A DNA stretch of 64,000 nucleotides from assembly GCA_019802505.1 (NCBI GenBank), contig JAFMOC010000438.1, positions 40,001-104,000 of the forward strand, written 5' to 3'. How positions within the stretch are numbered: position 1 is the first letter of the stretch; every line of letters starts with the position of its first letter. This DNA is from Corydoras sp. C115 (Eukaryota; Chordata; Actinopteri; Siluriformes; Callichthyidae). This document shows, piece after piece, positions 22,201 to 31,627 of this stretch. A program made the translations under genes and the position numbers. The notes beneath the pieces were generated by a model that saw only the letters and a list, made by a program, of their open reading frames with translations, was not told where the DNA came from and made no database searches.

Positions 22201-25200
22201 TAAGAGGCTGACCCCGAGACTGATGAAGACGAGGAAGAGGTTCGAGTCGTTAAGCGTTAGCAGCGTGCACTCCTGTCTGCAGGCGTCCACCGACTCCGAG
22301 AGCTGCATCAGTCCACTGTGGGAGGATGAGCAGGTGAGTGTGGGCCTGCTGGGGGGGGGGGGGGGGGGTTCACCATGCCCATCCAGGGGAGAACGTTTCG
22401 GGCGCTGGGCAGATACACCCAGGACAGGACGCCAATCCATCACTGGACACACACTCACTGACAAACACACACTCACTCACACACACACACTCTATATGGG
22501 GCAATTTGGAGAACACACGGTGGCTTAGTGGTTAGCACTTTCGCCTCTCAGCACTAGGGATTCCCGGTTCGAATCCCCATCTGGGTGGAGTTTCCATGTT
22601 CTCCCCGTGTCTGCGTGGGTTCCCTCCGGGTTCTCCGGTTTCCTCCCACAGTCCAAAAACATGGATTAAGTCAATTGAATTCTCAAAATTGCCCCATATA
22701 GAGTGTGTCTGTGTGAGTGAGTGTGTGCCCAGCGATGGATTGGCGCCCTGTCCTGGGTCTATCTGCCCAGCGCCCGAGACGTTCTCCCCTGGATGGGCAT
22801 GGGGAACCCCACCGCGACCCTAATAGAGGATTAAGCGGGAGATAATGAATGAATGAATTGACTTGATCCATGTTTTTGGACTGTGGGAGGAAACCGGAGA
22901 ACCTGGAGGAAACCCACGCGGACACGGGGAGAACATGGAAACTCCACCCAGATAGGGATTCGAACCGGGAATCCATAGCGCTGTGAGGAGAACACCCCCC
23001 CCCCCACCCCGAGACCCTACTGGAGGGTGGTTTAGTGGTTGGCATGTTCTGGATGGATGGATAATGGATGGAAGGACATTCACATCGGCTGTTGCTCGTA
23101 GATGTAAGTTTAGAGACAGTAGCTCCATCTGCTGGACAGTTTATTAATCATCCTCTGATCTCTTATTGGTGCTCACATGATGCGTTCTGCATGATGCCGA
23201 TTTTCAGAGCGTTTTAGTTGATAGTTTATTCGCGGTTCTGCTTTGTGACTTGGGTGCCTAACCCTACCACCACCATGTTAGTATGAGTGCAATGCTGAAA
23301 GTTATCAACCACCTACGCCATCCCGTCAGTAGTGGTTCTGTGGGTCATGATCAAGGTGTAAAATGACCTCACAAGCAACATGGAGGAACCATTCCAGTCT
23401 GTAGTTGTAGGACTTTCGAAGTTGTGGAATGTGGTGCCTATAATGGGTATTGTTTTGCGATTTCAGAAGTTGGAGGGTGACGAAAACGCCCCGCCCCAGA
23501 GTGGACAATATGGATTTGAATCTGAAGTAGAACCGAAGCCCGATTCTGAGAAATGGACCGTGACATCATCGGTTCTTAACCCCGATCTGTACTCCACGAT
23601 GGACTGCAGGACGCCTCTGAAACTGCGCGCTGACAACAAGCCTGCGAAATCGGACGGGTCGAATCCCGATCTCGACCGATCGGGTTCCACTCTGAAAAGT
23701 TCTTCGGTCAAGCGCGGCTTCGCGGAGGTCGACAAGAGTCCGGGGCAGGTGGAGATCCTGACCAAGAAGAACAACGCGGAGTACAAGAGATCCTTCCCCG
23801 TCCCGGAGCCCCATTCCAGAGCCCACACCGGTCTGACGGGCATTTTCTCCGCCGTCGGTTTGGGAGGCGACGGCGACCTCCCGAAACAGTCCAGCCCTGC
23901 TAAAGTGGCCAAGAACCTTCTGTGCGAGCTGGAGGATCCAGGCTTACCCAAAGGCGCCCCGGCTTGCCCCAGCTTCACGTCTCCATCCCGAGAGCTCACG
24001 ACGGGCTTGGGCTTGGATTTCACCAGCCCCGTCCATGAAACCTCCCTGAGGGTGCACATCACCCCTCCCTGTGAGCCCGAACACGAGGTCAACGAGGCGT
24101 CAGGATCCTCGTTTGAGGATGAACATGTCGTCGTAGAAGCCACGGGAACGGGTTTCCGTGAAGACGCCCATCGGAGCCGAGGTTCCGGCTGCAGTTTGAT
24201 GGATCACCTTCACCTCGCTTCCAGCAGCCTGCTCAAATCGCCGCCGTTCCTCAAGCCCAAGAACGTGGTGGCCTTCAGAAGCTACTGCAGTTCCATCAAC
24301 CGCTCCAACATGTCCGGCTGCTCTCGCCTCAGCAATGTTTCCACCGACGCCATGGACCTCTCCACATCCGCGTCGATCCACAGCCTGCCCGCCGCCGTCA
24401 CCCCTGTGCAGAGGAAACGCCGGAGCCTCAACAGCTCGCCGTTTCAGGTGGAGTGTGAACTGTACCGTCGCGTACGTTGGTGGGCGTCAAGTACACTGGT
24501 ACGTTGGTGGGCGCCAAGTACACTGGTACGTTGGTGGGCGGCCCAGGACACTGGTACGTTGGTGGGCGGCCCAGCACACTGGTACGTTGGTGGGCGGCCC
24601 AGCACACTGGTACGTTGGTGGGCGGCCCAGCACACTGGTACGTTGGTGGGCGGCCCAGCACACTGGTACGTTGGTGGGCGGCCCAGCACACTGGTACGTT
24701 GGTGGGCGGCCCAGCACACTGGTACGTTGGTGGGCGGCCCAGCACACTGGTACGTTGGTGGGCGGCCCAGCACACTGGTACGTTGGTGGGCGGCCCAGCA
24801 CACTGGTACGTTGGTGGGCGGCCCAGCACACTGGTACGTTGGTGGGCGGCCCAGCACACTGGTACGTTGGTGGGCGGCCCAGCACACACTGGTACGTTGG
24901 TGGGCGGCCCAGCACACTGGTACGTTGGTGGGCGGCCCAGCACACTGGTACGTTGGTGGGCGGCCCAGCACACTGGTACGTTGGTGGGCGGCCCAGCACA
25001 CTGGTACGTTGGTGGGCGGCCCAGCACACTGGTACGTTGGTGGGCGGCCCAGCACACTGGTACGTTGGTGGGCGGCCCAGCACACTGGTACGTTGATAGG
25101 TGCCGAAGGAACAATTGTTGGTAGGTGCAATTCAATTGGTACTTGGTGGGACCTTCTGTCATACTGTGGGACCTTCTGGTCACAAGGTTGGTGCCTTAAC

Positions 25201-28200
25201 CAGACAACACAAGATTCCAAAGGGAGCCAAACATTTGCTGTTTTATAAGTTTACTGAACATTTAGAACCTACAGAACCAATGGTTATTCTAAATTAGGTC
25301 TGTTCTGAGTATGTTGTTTCTTTATAGACGCCGCAGCCAATGGCATTGTCGCACACACCTTACAGAACACCCAAGAGTGTACGTCGAGGTCCAGAACCAG
25401 CGGAAGGAGCTCCGATACTCGGGACTCCAGACTACCTGGCACCGGAACTCCTACTTGGGAAAGCTCACGGTAAATATTTATTCAGGGTCTTATGGGTCTT
25501 TAGTTCAAGTTTAAGTAATTTATTTATATTGCGTTTTATTTTTTTTTTCACAATCGTACGTCGTCACAAAGCAGCTTTACAGAGTTCTAAACCTTTAAAC
25601 CCCCAAAGAGCAAGGCCAAGAGACAGCGGCAAGACAAAACTCCCTGTTATGTTGCGATTGTAAGGAGGAAACCTTGTGAGGACCGAGGCTCAGTGGGGGA
25701 CTCCTCCTCCTCGAGCATCAATAGTGTAGGACAGCCATGTACAGATGGTGTGGTGATCATGTGACCCGTATTTAACAATTGTAAACTATATAAGTCCATT
25801 GAGGGCGTCCTGCAGGACCGCCGGTCCAATAGAACTCCAGGAAGATCTGACGTAACACCCTGGTGTTCTCCAAGCGAGGCGTGTTCTGTACATTTCTGGC
25901 GTAAACCCAGACGCCCCGACCCTCTCCAGACGTGGACAGTCAGACGTGGGTGTCTCTCTGGTTGGGTGGTGGATCATCAACACGGGCGCCACCGCGTGTC
26001 CAACGCCACGGAACGCCGAGACCGACGGGACGCTATTAAACCTGACTGCATTTGGACAGAGGACACAGATCCATAGAACACTCCATACTGTGGGGTCTCC
26101 ATTCACAGGAACCTCATGGAGAACCTAATGGAGTCCAGCTAGCTGTACCGCTCGCCAAAGTCAGAGCGCCACCTGATTTCGCACATGACTTTTGCATTCT
26201 CTTAGTTCTTAATGGGTGTTTTTGGGCGTATCGCACTATGAAACAATTAGCGTGTACCTCCAGGTGGCGCTCTGACTTTGGCGGGTTGCTATTTTCACGG
26301 TGCAGCTAGCCGAACTCCAGGAACTGAGGTTCCTGTGAATGGAGACCCCACAGTATGGTGTGTTCTATGGATCTGCGTCCTCTGTCCAAATGCAGTCAGA
26401 TTTAATAGCATCCCGTCGGTCTCGGCGTTCCGTGGCGTTGACCACATGGTGGCGCCCGTGTCGATGATCCACCGCCCGACCAGAGAGCCACCCACGTCTG
26501 ACCGTCCACGTCTGGAGAGGGGGTTTTCAGCGGACGGGCCGTCTGGGTTTAAAGCCATACGCCGGAAACGGACCCGAGACGGCCACGCCCATCGGGGAGA
26601 TATATTCACACGCAGCGTTGCTATTTAAACCACGCAGGAGGAAGACGGGTTAGATGAGGGTTAGTGTTTGTGGCTTTCATGCCTTTTGATTTCTCATTTA
26701 GTAGAATAATAACCCGTGTGTTTTAATTGCAGGATCAGTTGCGTGTGGTGAGTATTTAACGAGCGACGCTCTGATGCATGAAAACACCTCGTGGCCATTA
26801 AAGGGATAGTTCGTCCAAATTGCTCTTGGCTGTGAACGTGGTCAAAACGTCCACACTGACCGTAATCAGAGGTGGCATTAAGAACGCAGCCATTAAAGCA
26901 TCGTTTGGTCGAATTATTGGTTTTATTGAAGCATCTCGCGGTATGCTGGGTTTGGCTCTGGCTTGTGTGATTGGCTCTGCTGCCCTGCTGACTGCTTCAG
27001 CCATTTCCCCTTTAATCCCTGGAACCCTTGGAATCCTTAAACTTCTGACTAAACCAACGCAGCTTATTATTTTAATTATTTTAAATTACTTTAGTGTTGT
27101 AATGATGGGATGTTGGCTCTGTGGGCTGTTCATTCACCTTATTTGCAGTTCGATCGGGTGGTTTGGCATGTTCTCCTCTCAGCGCTAGGGATTCCCGGTT
27201 CGAATCCCCATCTGGGTGGAGTTTCCATGTCCTCCTCCCCGTGTCCGTGTGGGTTTCCTTGGGGTTCTCCGGTTTCACAGTCCAAAAACATGGATCAAGG
27301 TCAATTGAGTTCTCCAAGTTGCCCCATATAGAGTGTGTCTGTGAGTGAGTGTGTGTCCAGTGATAGATTGCCCCCCTGTCCTGGGTGTATCTGCCCAGCG
27401 CCCGAGACGTTCTCCCCTGAATGGGCAGGGGGAACCCCCCCCCCCCCCCCCCCCCTGGCCCCGCGACCCTAATGGAGATCTTACCTCAAATTTGGATGGT
27501 TGGGTTTATAATAATGCTCTTTGGTTATGCTTCCAAATTTGTGCAAACAGTTTGGGGAAGGCCCTTCTTTGTTCCAGAGTAAGATAGGTTCATAAATGTT
27601 GGGTTGGGGTATACTGGATGAGGGATGTGTGGAAGAGCTGAAGTGGTCCACGTTACAGCCCTGACCTCAAACCCAGAGTAAGGTAGTGATATAACACAGT
27701 CCAAAAACATGGACTCAAAGGTGAACTGGCTGCTCTTAATTGCCCCCATGTAGTGTATGTGGGATTGAGTGTGCAGTGATGGATCCCTGTGCCCTGTCCT
27801 GTGGTGTATCTGACCAGCCACCGAAATGGAGATGGACATGGACAACCCCCCCCCCCCTTCTCTATATAGGATGCAATAGCGATGCGATTACATGAAAATG
27901 TAATTTTATAATTAAATTTTTTTTTTTTAAGAATTTTTTTTTTTAAAAAAAATTTTTTTAATTATTATTATTATTATTTTTTTTTTTGCCTGACAGATTT
28001 AAATCTTGTGCTAATCTAATGATCTACAATTCTCACCCCCACCCCCACCCCAATCTAAATATCACGTTAATGACCCTCACCCTCACAGCTGTAGATCAGA
28101 TTTGCAGTCACACACTAACAGACGTTATAATCAAGGGGCAAATGTGCAGTGTGTTCTTTTTTTTGTTCCACAGACTTCAGGGTGGACTGGTGGGCACTGG

Positions 28201-30711
28201 GCGTGTGTCTCTTCGAGTTCCTCACCGGCGTTCCGCCTTTCAACGATGAGACTCCACAGCTTGTGTTCCAGAACATTCTCAATCGAGGTTAGAACTCTGA
28301 GCATGTCCTCCACTTACCATATAGATGGACTTTGTAGTTCTATAATTCCAGACTGTAGTCCATCTGTGTTGATGTTCGCCCCCTGTTGGTTCTCAGGAGC
28401 ATTACAGAACAGGTATCATTTGGGTGGTGGATTGTTGATGGTGGGTTCTGCAGTGACACTGATGCGCTGAGGGGGTTCTAGTGCAGCAGTGCTGCTGGAG
28501 GTTCATTTAAACACCTCAGTCACACTGCTGGGATAGGACTAAATGCACCCACCAAACCCAATAAGCCCTGCTCTGTGGTGGTACTATTGGGGTTCTGAGC
28601 GTTAGAGAACAGAGTACACTGTATGATGTGGTAAATAATTCGATTTTAACGATGTGAGCAGATATCCCATGGCCGGAAGAAGAGGAGGAGTTATCTCCCA
28701 CTGTGAGGAGCGCCATCGAGATTCTCCTGACCACCGACGTCACCAAACGGGCCGGACTGAAAGGTCAGGCTGCTTTTAAAACGGAAAAAAAAGAATCTAA
28801 CAATCAAATACTGCCAACTAGTGGCCAAATTACAGAACGCAGTTTATAAAAACAGTGTAACAGGTTGAGTGCTGATCTGTTTATTCATTCATTCATTATC
28901 TCCCGCTTTATCTTATATTAGGGTCACGGGGGGGGGGGTTCCCCATGCCCATCCAGGGGAGAACGTCTCAGGCGCTGGGCAGATACACCCAGGACAGGGC
29001 GCCAATCCATCGCTGGGCACACACTCACTCACACAGACACACTCCATATGGGGCAATTTGGAGAATTCAATTGACTTAATCCATGCTTTTGGACTGTGGG
29101 AGGAAACCGGAGAACCCGGAGGAAACCCATGCAGACACGGGGAGAACTTGGAAACTCCACCCAGATGGGGATTCAAACCGGGAATCCCTAGTGCTGAGAG
29201 GAGAACATGCCAACCACTAAGCCACTGATCTGTTTATATGAATCTGTATTTAATAATTTAAAATAATGTATTGTATTTCACGCATTGATACGAATGTGAA
29301 GCGCTGAGAGGTGTGTGTTATTGTTAATAATGTCGTGGCCGGACCAACGGCTCAGCCAATCAGATTTGAGGACTGGTCATTACATAAGTTGCTGGCAAGA
29401 CATTACATTACATGTACATTTGGTTTATTGGATGCTTTTATCCAAAGCGACTTTCAAGGTGAACACAGGGTTCATCACAACATCCCTGGAGCAATGAGGG
29501 TTAAGGGTCTTGCTCAAGGACCCACACTGGTAACTGTAGTGGACCTGGGATTTGAACCCCCAACCTTCAGATTGACAGCCCAATGCCCTACCTACTGAGC
29601 TACCGCTCCCCTGGCAAGAAACGTATCGATTACCGTATTTTCCGGACTATAAGTCGCACCTAAAAGCCTAAAATTGGATGTGCGCCTTATAATCCGGTGC
29701 GCCTTATACGTGTACCGAGTTCCAAATTCTTTAAAAGTATTGTTGTGCGACCGAAAATGAATCCGGAGCTCGCCGTCATTCCGGGAGGATTAAATAAAGA
29801 ACTCCGACCGCTGGACATTGGCGTAAACGGGGCGTTTAAAGTAAAGTCGCGGGCGGCGTGGGAGCGATGGACGATAGACGAGAACACATGTTTACTAAAA
29901 CTCGGGAGGCGGCGGCGGGGCGAGTTACACCACCGTCTGTGAATGGATTGTGGACACGGGGGCTGAGGTTTCTGCCGTGACCGTCGTCCGAGCTTTCGCG
30001 AAAGCCGGCGTCGTCGCCGAACGGCCGCCCGGAGACGAGACGGACTCGGACATCGATGAGAGGGAACCCGGAGTGCTCGATAGAGAACCAGCTTTTTAAT
30101 TCAGACACAGAAGACGAGGACTTTGATGGATTTGTGGGAGAAGAGAGATTAAAATAATGTGTGTTTTATCAAATAGAATAAACTTCAATTATAAATCAGC
30201 GTTCTGCATCCTTTACTTTTCTTGTAGATCGTATGTTTTGGCGAGTGCTTTATAATACGCTGCCGTACAGAATAAGTACCGTACAGAAATAGAGTCCCTA
30301 ATTCAGACTGCGCCTTATAGTACGGTGCGCCTTATACGTGGGGCAAATACAGAAATAATCCCGTAATTCAGACTGCGTCTTATAGTACGCTGCGCCTTAT
30401 ACGTGGGGCAAATACAGAAATAGACCCCGTAATTCAGACTGCGTCTTATAGTACGGTGCGCCTTATGGTCCGGAAAATACGGTATATAAAGTACGCACAT
30501 TGTTCTCAAATCCTTAATTGACGTGTTATTTTATTTTTTTTGTTTATTTTTAGAACTGAAAGCACACGCCTTCTTTAAAGGCTTAAACTGGGACAACCTC
30601 CAGAACCAGGCCATGCCTTTCGTTCCGGACCCTCACGACGAGACGGACACCTCGTACTTTGAGGCGAGAAACGCTGCTCAACACCTGGCTCTGTCCGGGT
30701 TCAGTCTCTGA
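15610..30711 (+). CDS. mastl: microtubule-associated Ser/Thr kinase-like, Greatwall kinase, 12 exons
   Basis: This nuclear AGC kinase phosphorylates ENSA/ARPP19, which then inhibit PP2A-B55 and allow mitotic entry. Twelve exons join in frame (2460 nt, 819 residues; human has 879): 15610-15768, 17909-18046, 18122-18261, 19324-19412, 21523-21629, 21917-22079, 22167-22333, 23467-24447, 25328-25469, 28174-28287, 28662-28763, 30554-30711. Visible landmarks are the Gly loop SRGAFGKV, AVK (Lys53), HRDLKPDN (Asp147), DFG (165-167) and GTPDYLAPE (680-688). DFG and APE are split by the ~510-residue middle insert that defines Greatwall. TTPS (Thr185) and RTPGQ (Thr198) match the human activating sites Thr194 and Thr207. 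The tail SGFSL carries the turn-motif serine (Ser815). Start chosen: ATG at 15610; an in-frame upstream GTG is not used. It is tail to tail with acbd5. Confidence 0.97.
15820..16295. repeat. microsatellites in mastl intron 1
   Basis: CA/TATA repeat at 15822-15870, about 30 GT units at 15969-16032, a T run at 16071-16086, and CT repeat at 16256-16287, interspersed with GGTC/TGTC-rich sequence. Confidence 0.95.
16541..16625 (+). mobile_element. 3' fragment of tRNA-derived SINE (second family)
   Basis: GTCGCTTTGGATAAAAGCGT then CTGCTAAATGACTAAATGTA matches the reverse complement of the start of the copies at 29405 and 52436. A TAAATAAA tail follows. Confidence 0.75.
16640..16760. repeat. GT/G-run microsatellite
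   Basis: GT dinucleotides at 16717-16741 followed by a G run, preceded by GTGTGTAT repeats. Mastl intron 1. Confidence 0.9.
16893..17218 (+). mobile_element. V-SINE, slightly 5' truncated
   Basis: Starts GGGTGGTTTAGCACGTTCGC after an AT run and ends GGGAGATAATGAATATATAT. The V-domain is intact. Confidence 0.92.
17298..17634 (+). mobile_element. V-SINE, full body
   Basis: Second plus-strand copy in mastl intron 1, from GGGTGGCTTAGTGGTTAGCA to GAGATAATGAATGAAC. Few differences from the family consensus, so relatively young. Confidence 0.93.
17909..18046 (+). CDS. mastl: mastl exon 2
   Basis: Encodes VVKKADMVDKNMSDQMRAER, then DALALSKSPFIVHLFYSLQ and ends VYL. Covers the kinase N-lobe including helix C (Glu of AERDAL). 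Acceptor TTTGCAG, donor GTATGG. Confidence 0.97.
18122..18261 (+). CDS. mastl: mastl exon 3
   Basis: Encodes VMEYLIGGDVKSLLHVYGYF through ALALDYLHRHGIIHR: hinge, helix D/E and the start of the catalytic loop. The codon for the HRD Arg is split (CG|A) with exon 4. It follows a 75-bp intron. Confidence 0.97.
18300..18760. repeat. dispersed repeat with GGACTTTGTAGTTCT ends
   Basis: Two partial copies of the family described at 1960, with CGCCCCCTGTTGGTTCTCAG and GATGCGCTGAGGGGGTTCTA on the plus strand. A third, in opposite arrangement, follows at 18905-19290. Confidence 0.8.
18905..19290. repeat. same dispersed repeat, inverted-end copy
   Basis: Opens AGCTGGACTTTGTAGTTCTC and closes TTGTAGAACTACAAAGTC, so both ends carry inverted copies of the same motif. 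Interior matches 18560-18760 and 28300-28625. Mastl intron 3. Confidence 0.8.
19324..19412 (+). CDS. mastl: mastl exon 4
   Basis: Encodes [20 protein letters not shown] then GLSKVKLDR: catalytic loop Asp147 and the DFG Asp165. Acceptor TTTTCAG; the donor GTTTGT is acceptable but weak. Confidence 0.97.
19448..20179 (+). mobile_element. hAT-type MITE, copy 1, with nested V-SINE
   Basis: Ends are TAGGGGTG and CACCCCTA, with an 8-bp target duplication GCTGTCTG at 19440-19447 and 20180-20187. Subterminal sequence holds inverted GTCGACTA / ATAGTCGA words. Without the SINE (19634-19984) plus its duplication, the element is about 370 bp, the size of the copies at 32725 and 34691. No transposase frame. 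Confidence 0.93.
19634..19984 (+). mobile_element. V-SINE nested in hAT MITE
   Basis: Full-length copy. Target duplication AATTAGGATGAT at 19622-19633 and 19985-19996 lies inside the MITE sequence, so this SINE arrived after the MITE. Confidence 0.95.
20370..20610 (+). repeat. dispersed repeat with ACGGCTCAGCCAATCAGATT
   Basis: Contains GAAGCGCTCAGAGGTGTGTG and ACGGCTCAGCCAATCAGATT. The same arrangement recurs at 28790-29390 (split by a SINE) and, on the minus strand, at 48030-48190; a fragment is at 59345-59420. Family not identified. Confidence 0.7.
20690..21490. repeat. dispersed GGACTTTGTAGTTCT-type repeat split by a SINE
   Basis: Left part 20690-20762, right part 21108-21490, interrupted by the V-SINE at 20763. 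The right part runs from TGTAGTTCTATAATTCCAGA to GAACTACAAAGTCCAGCTTT and abuts mastl exon 5 by about 30 bp. Confidence 0.85.
20763..21107 (+). mobile_element. V-SINE with target duplication
   Basis: Target duplication TGTAGTTCTATA at 20751-20762 and 21108-21119, inside the dispersed repeat. Small 3' deletion before the ATGA tail. Confidence 0.95.
21523..21629 (+). CDS. mastl: mastl exon 5
   Basis: Encodes ELSLMDILTTPSLAKPKKDY then FRTPGQVLSLISSLGL. Contains the two proline-directed activating threonines (185 and 198). Acceptor TTTTTCAG, donor GTAAGT. Confidence 0.97.
21917..22079 (+). CDS. mastl: mastl exon 6 (start of middle region)
   Basis: Begins NTPVMEGKRHCSASAVSSPV and ends ICTSRAI plus a split Gly. 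Rich in Ser, Arg and Ser-Pro. Acceptor TTTAAAG follows CCATCC; donor GTACGA. Sequence conservation here is low, as expected for the nonconserved middle region; frame and phase (0 in, 1 out) support it. Confidence 0.88.
22167..22333 (+). CDS. mastl: mastl exon 7
   Basis: Encodes GANSVFSPSVLAKRLTPRLM, then KTRKRFESLSVSSVHSCLQ and ends CISPLWEDEQ, paralleling human SRKRLATSSASSQSH... SSPKWEKD. Acceptor GATTTAG, donor GTGAGT, after an 87-bp intron. Confidence 0.92.
22348..22990 (-). mobile_element. V-SINE interrupted by a second V-SINE
   Basis: The minus-strand copy is in two parts, 22348-22511 and 22856-22990. The sequence breaks inside GGAGAA|TTGACTTGATCC of its own body, where the plus-strand copy sits. 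Confidence 0.9.
22512..22855 (+). mobile_element. V-SINE nested inside an older V-SINE
   Basis: Starts CACACGGTGGCTTAGTGG and ends AATGAATGAA, inserted into an opposite-strand copy. The two form an inverted pair in mastl intron 7. Confidence 0.9.
23467..24447 (+). CDS. mastl: mastl exon 8 (large middle-region exon)
   Basis: This 981-nt exon encodes residues 322-648 of the disordered middle insert. Recognisable pieces shared with vertebrate MASTL include AKNLLCELEDPG (human AKNLMCELDED), KNVVAFRSYCSSINRSNMS (human RNAVAFRSFNSHINASNNS) and DAMDLSTSASIHSLPAAVTP then QRKRRS. Acceptor GATTTCAG, donor CAG|GTGGAG. The frame stays open past the donor for another 267 codons, through the adjacent minisatellite. 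Confidence 0.95.
24474..25100. repeat. 28-bp minisatellite, 22 units, next to mastl exon 8
   Basis: Two 27-bp variant units (24474-24527) lead into twenty almost identical 28-bp units (ACGTTGGTGGGCGGCCCAGC then ACACTGGT) to 25089. One unit near 24887 has an extra CA. There is no stop triplet in any of six frames. It starts 26 bp after the exon 8 donor. Confidence 0.96.
25328..25469 (+). CDS. mastl: mastl exon 9 (end of middle region, APE motif)
   Basis: Encodes SHTPYRTPKSVRRGPEPAEG and ILGTPDYLAPELLLGKAH. This rejoins the kinase C-lobe after the insert. Acceptor TTTATAG, donor GTAAAT. Confidence 0.97.
25505..25800 (+). repeat. dispersed fish repeat in mastl intron 9
   Basis: Contains CAAAGCAGCTTTACAGAGTT and ACAAAACTCCCTGTTATGTT, words typical of a very common fish interspersed repeat; related words appear at 43640-43830. 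Family name not certain. Confidence 0.55.
25890..26640. mobile_element. foldback (palindromic) element, copy 1
   Basis: The left arm, about 25890-26175, and the right arm, about 26250-26540, are reverse complements: CAGACGTGGGTG... CGCCAAAGTCAGAGCGCCAC on the left, GTGGCGCTCTGACTTTGGCG... CACCCACG... on the right. A ~70-bp loop separates them. The right arm extends to GTTGCTATTTAAACC near 26630. Same family as 43985-44870. Mastl intron 9. Confidence 0.88.
26796..27080 (+). other. unidentified hydrophobic reading frame in mastl intron 9
   Basis: Begins near the common repeat words TTAAAGGGATAGTTCGTCC. The frame from 26820 encodes a hydrophobic stretch (LALACVIGSAALLTASA). There are no splice sites or family match that I recognise. 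Probably repeat-derived. Confidence 0.25.
27158..27478 (+). mobile_element. V-SINE, head truncated
   Basis: Starts GGGTGGTTTGGCATGTTCTC and ends at a long C run and CCCCGCGACCCTAATGGAGA. Short deletion in the V-domain (GGTTTCACAGTCC). Confidence 0.9.
27500..27870 (+). repeat. degenerate V-SINE 3' half and a GGGGAAGGCCCTT repeat
   Basis: 27690-27860 is an old V-SINE 3' half (GTCCAAAAACATGGACTCAA). 27530-27660 holds ACAGTTTGGGGAAGGCCCTT, part of a repeat also present at 43000-43100 and 58640-58730. Confidence 0.65.
28174..28287 (+). CDS. mastl: mastl exon 10
   Basis: Encodes FRVDWWALGVCLFEFLTGVP then PFNDETPQLVFQNILNR: kinase helices F and G. Acceptor TTCCACAG, donor GTTAGA. Confidence 0.97.
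28295..28625. repeat. dispersed GGACTTTGTAGTTCT-type repeat filling mastl intron 10
   Basis: Runs from ATGTCCTCCACTTACCATAT to GAGAACAGAGTACACTGTAT and makes up most of the 374-bp intron. Confidence 0.85.
28662..28763 (+). CDS. mastl: mastl exon 11
   Basis: Encodes IPWPEEEEELSPTVRSAIEI then LLTTDVTKRAGLK. End of kinase domain. Acceptor GTGAGCAG, donor GTCAGG (suboptimal). Confidence 0.96.
28892..29222 (-). mobile_element. V-SINE with 13-bp target duplication
   Basis: CTGATCTGTTTAT flanks both sides (about 28873 and 29226). It splits the repeat described at 20370. Confidence 0.95.
29405..29612 (-). mobile_element. tRNA-derived SINE, second family
   Basis: On the minus strand it begins with GGAGCGGTAGCTCAGTAGGT (A box) and GGGGGTTCAAATCCCAGGTC (B box). 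It ends with TTGGATAAAAGCATCCAATA. Not a functional tRNA: the body continues about 120 bp past the tRNA-like part. A sister copy is at 52436. Confidence 0.85.
29631..30484 (+). mobile_element. pogo-like DNA transposon remnant A, in mastl intron 11
   Basis: Inverted ends are TACCGTATTTTCCGGACTAT on the left and, reversed, the same at 30470-30484. Inside, an eroded frame on the plus strand (about 29757-30150) encodes ELAVIPGGLNKELRPLDIGV and FAKAG-type sequence, resembling the C-terminal part of pogo/Tigger DDE transposases. 3' of this is a short tandem array of CGCCTTATAGTACGGTGCGC words. It cannot be autonomous: the catalytic part is absent. Confidence 0.75.
30554..30711 (+). CDS. mastl: mastl exon 12 (C-terminal tail)
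   Basis: Encodes ELKAHAFFKGLNWDNLQNQA, then DETDTSYFEARNAAQHLALS and GFSL, followed by TGA at 30709-30711. This is the AGC tail with turn-motif Ser815. Acceptor ATTTTTAG. Confidence 0.97.
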
Positions 30712-30879
30712 AACGCTCGAACACTGAGCCCTGAACTCGGCCGGACAGGAGCGATGGTGCGAAGCTGCCGGTGTGACTGTGGGGCTGAGGAGGAGGTTCT
30801 GTTTAATGGACGTCTATGTTAAATAATGTTCTAAGAATCGGAGTTCCTTTAAAAACTAAAAGCAGTGGTGTACATGTGT

Positions 30880-31202
30880 TTGTGTGGTGTGTGTACTATA
30901 TGCATGTGAGTGTGTGATGTTTTTGTTTGGATGTAGGTGTGTTAGTGTGCATGGCAGTTAGTGTTAATGGGTGTGTGTATGTGGGCTTGAGTGTATGTGT
31001 GGGGGTATATTTTGTGTGTATATGGGTGTGTGTGTGGGCAGGCTAATGTGTGTGAATACTGTGTGTGTGTGTGTGTGAAGGCATGTTAATGTGTATATGC
31101 ATGTTGGGAGAGTGTGTGGAGGTGTGTATATGGGTGTGTGTGTGTATATGTATATGTGGGGTTGTATGTGTGTGTGCCTGAGCATGTTAATGTGTGGGTA
31201 TA

Positions 31203-31253
<51 letters not shown>

Positions 31254-31627
31254 TTATACATGTGTCGGTGTGTGTTTATATGCGTTTGGAGGTGTGTGTG
31301 TGTGTTTGTAGCCATGTTAATGTGCGTGGGAATATTAATGGGTGTGTGTATGTGCAGTTATGTGTGTTTAAATGCGTTTGGAGGTGTGTGTGTGTGTTTG
31401 TAGCCATGTTAATGTACATGGGCATATTAATGGGCCTGTGTGTGTGTATGTGCAGTTATGTGTGTCGACGTGTGTTTAAATGCGTTTGGAGGTGTGTGTG
31501 TAGGCATGTTAGTGGGTGTGTGTACATGTGCAGTTATACGTGTCTCGGCGTGTGTTTATATGCGTTTGGAGGTGTGTGAATGTATATAGGTATGTTAATG
31601 TGTGTGTGTGTGCAGTTGTGTGGCAGT

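Noticed and set aside
24428..25220. Minus-strand repeat protein genes over the minisatellite
   Set aside because: The 28-bp unit has no stops in any frame, so all six frames are open by composition.
23380..25248. Single 622-codon gene
   Set aside because: The frame begins in intron 7 and runs through exon 8 and its donor into a minisatellite. The acceptor at 23466, the donor at 24448 and homology to MASTL define the real exon.
26820..27188. Small membrane protein gene in mastl intron 9
   Set aside because: Hydrophobic but without start context, splice sites or recognised homology, and next to common repeat words; likely chance or repeat-derived.
29405..29612. tRNA gene on the minus strand
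   Set aside because: A and B boxes are good, but an almost identical copy at 52436 continues with the same ~120-bp body and tail, so it is a SINE.
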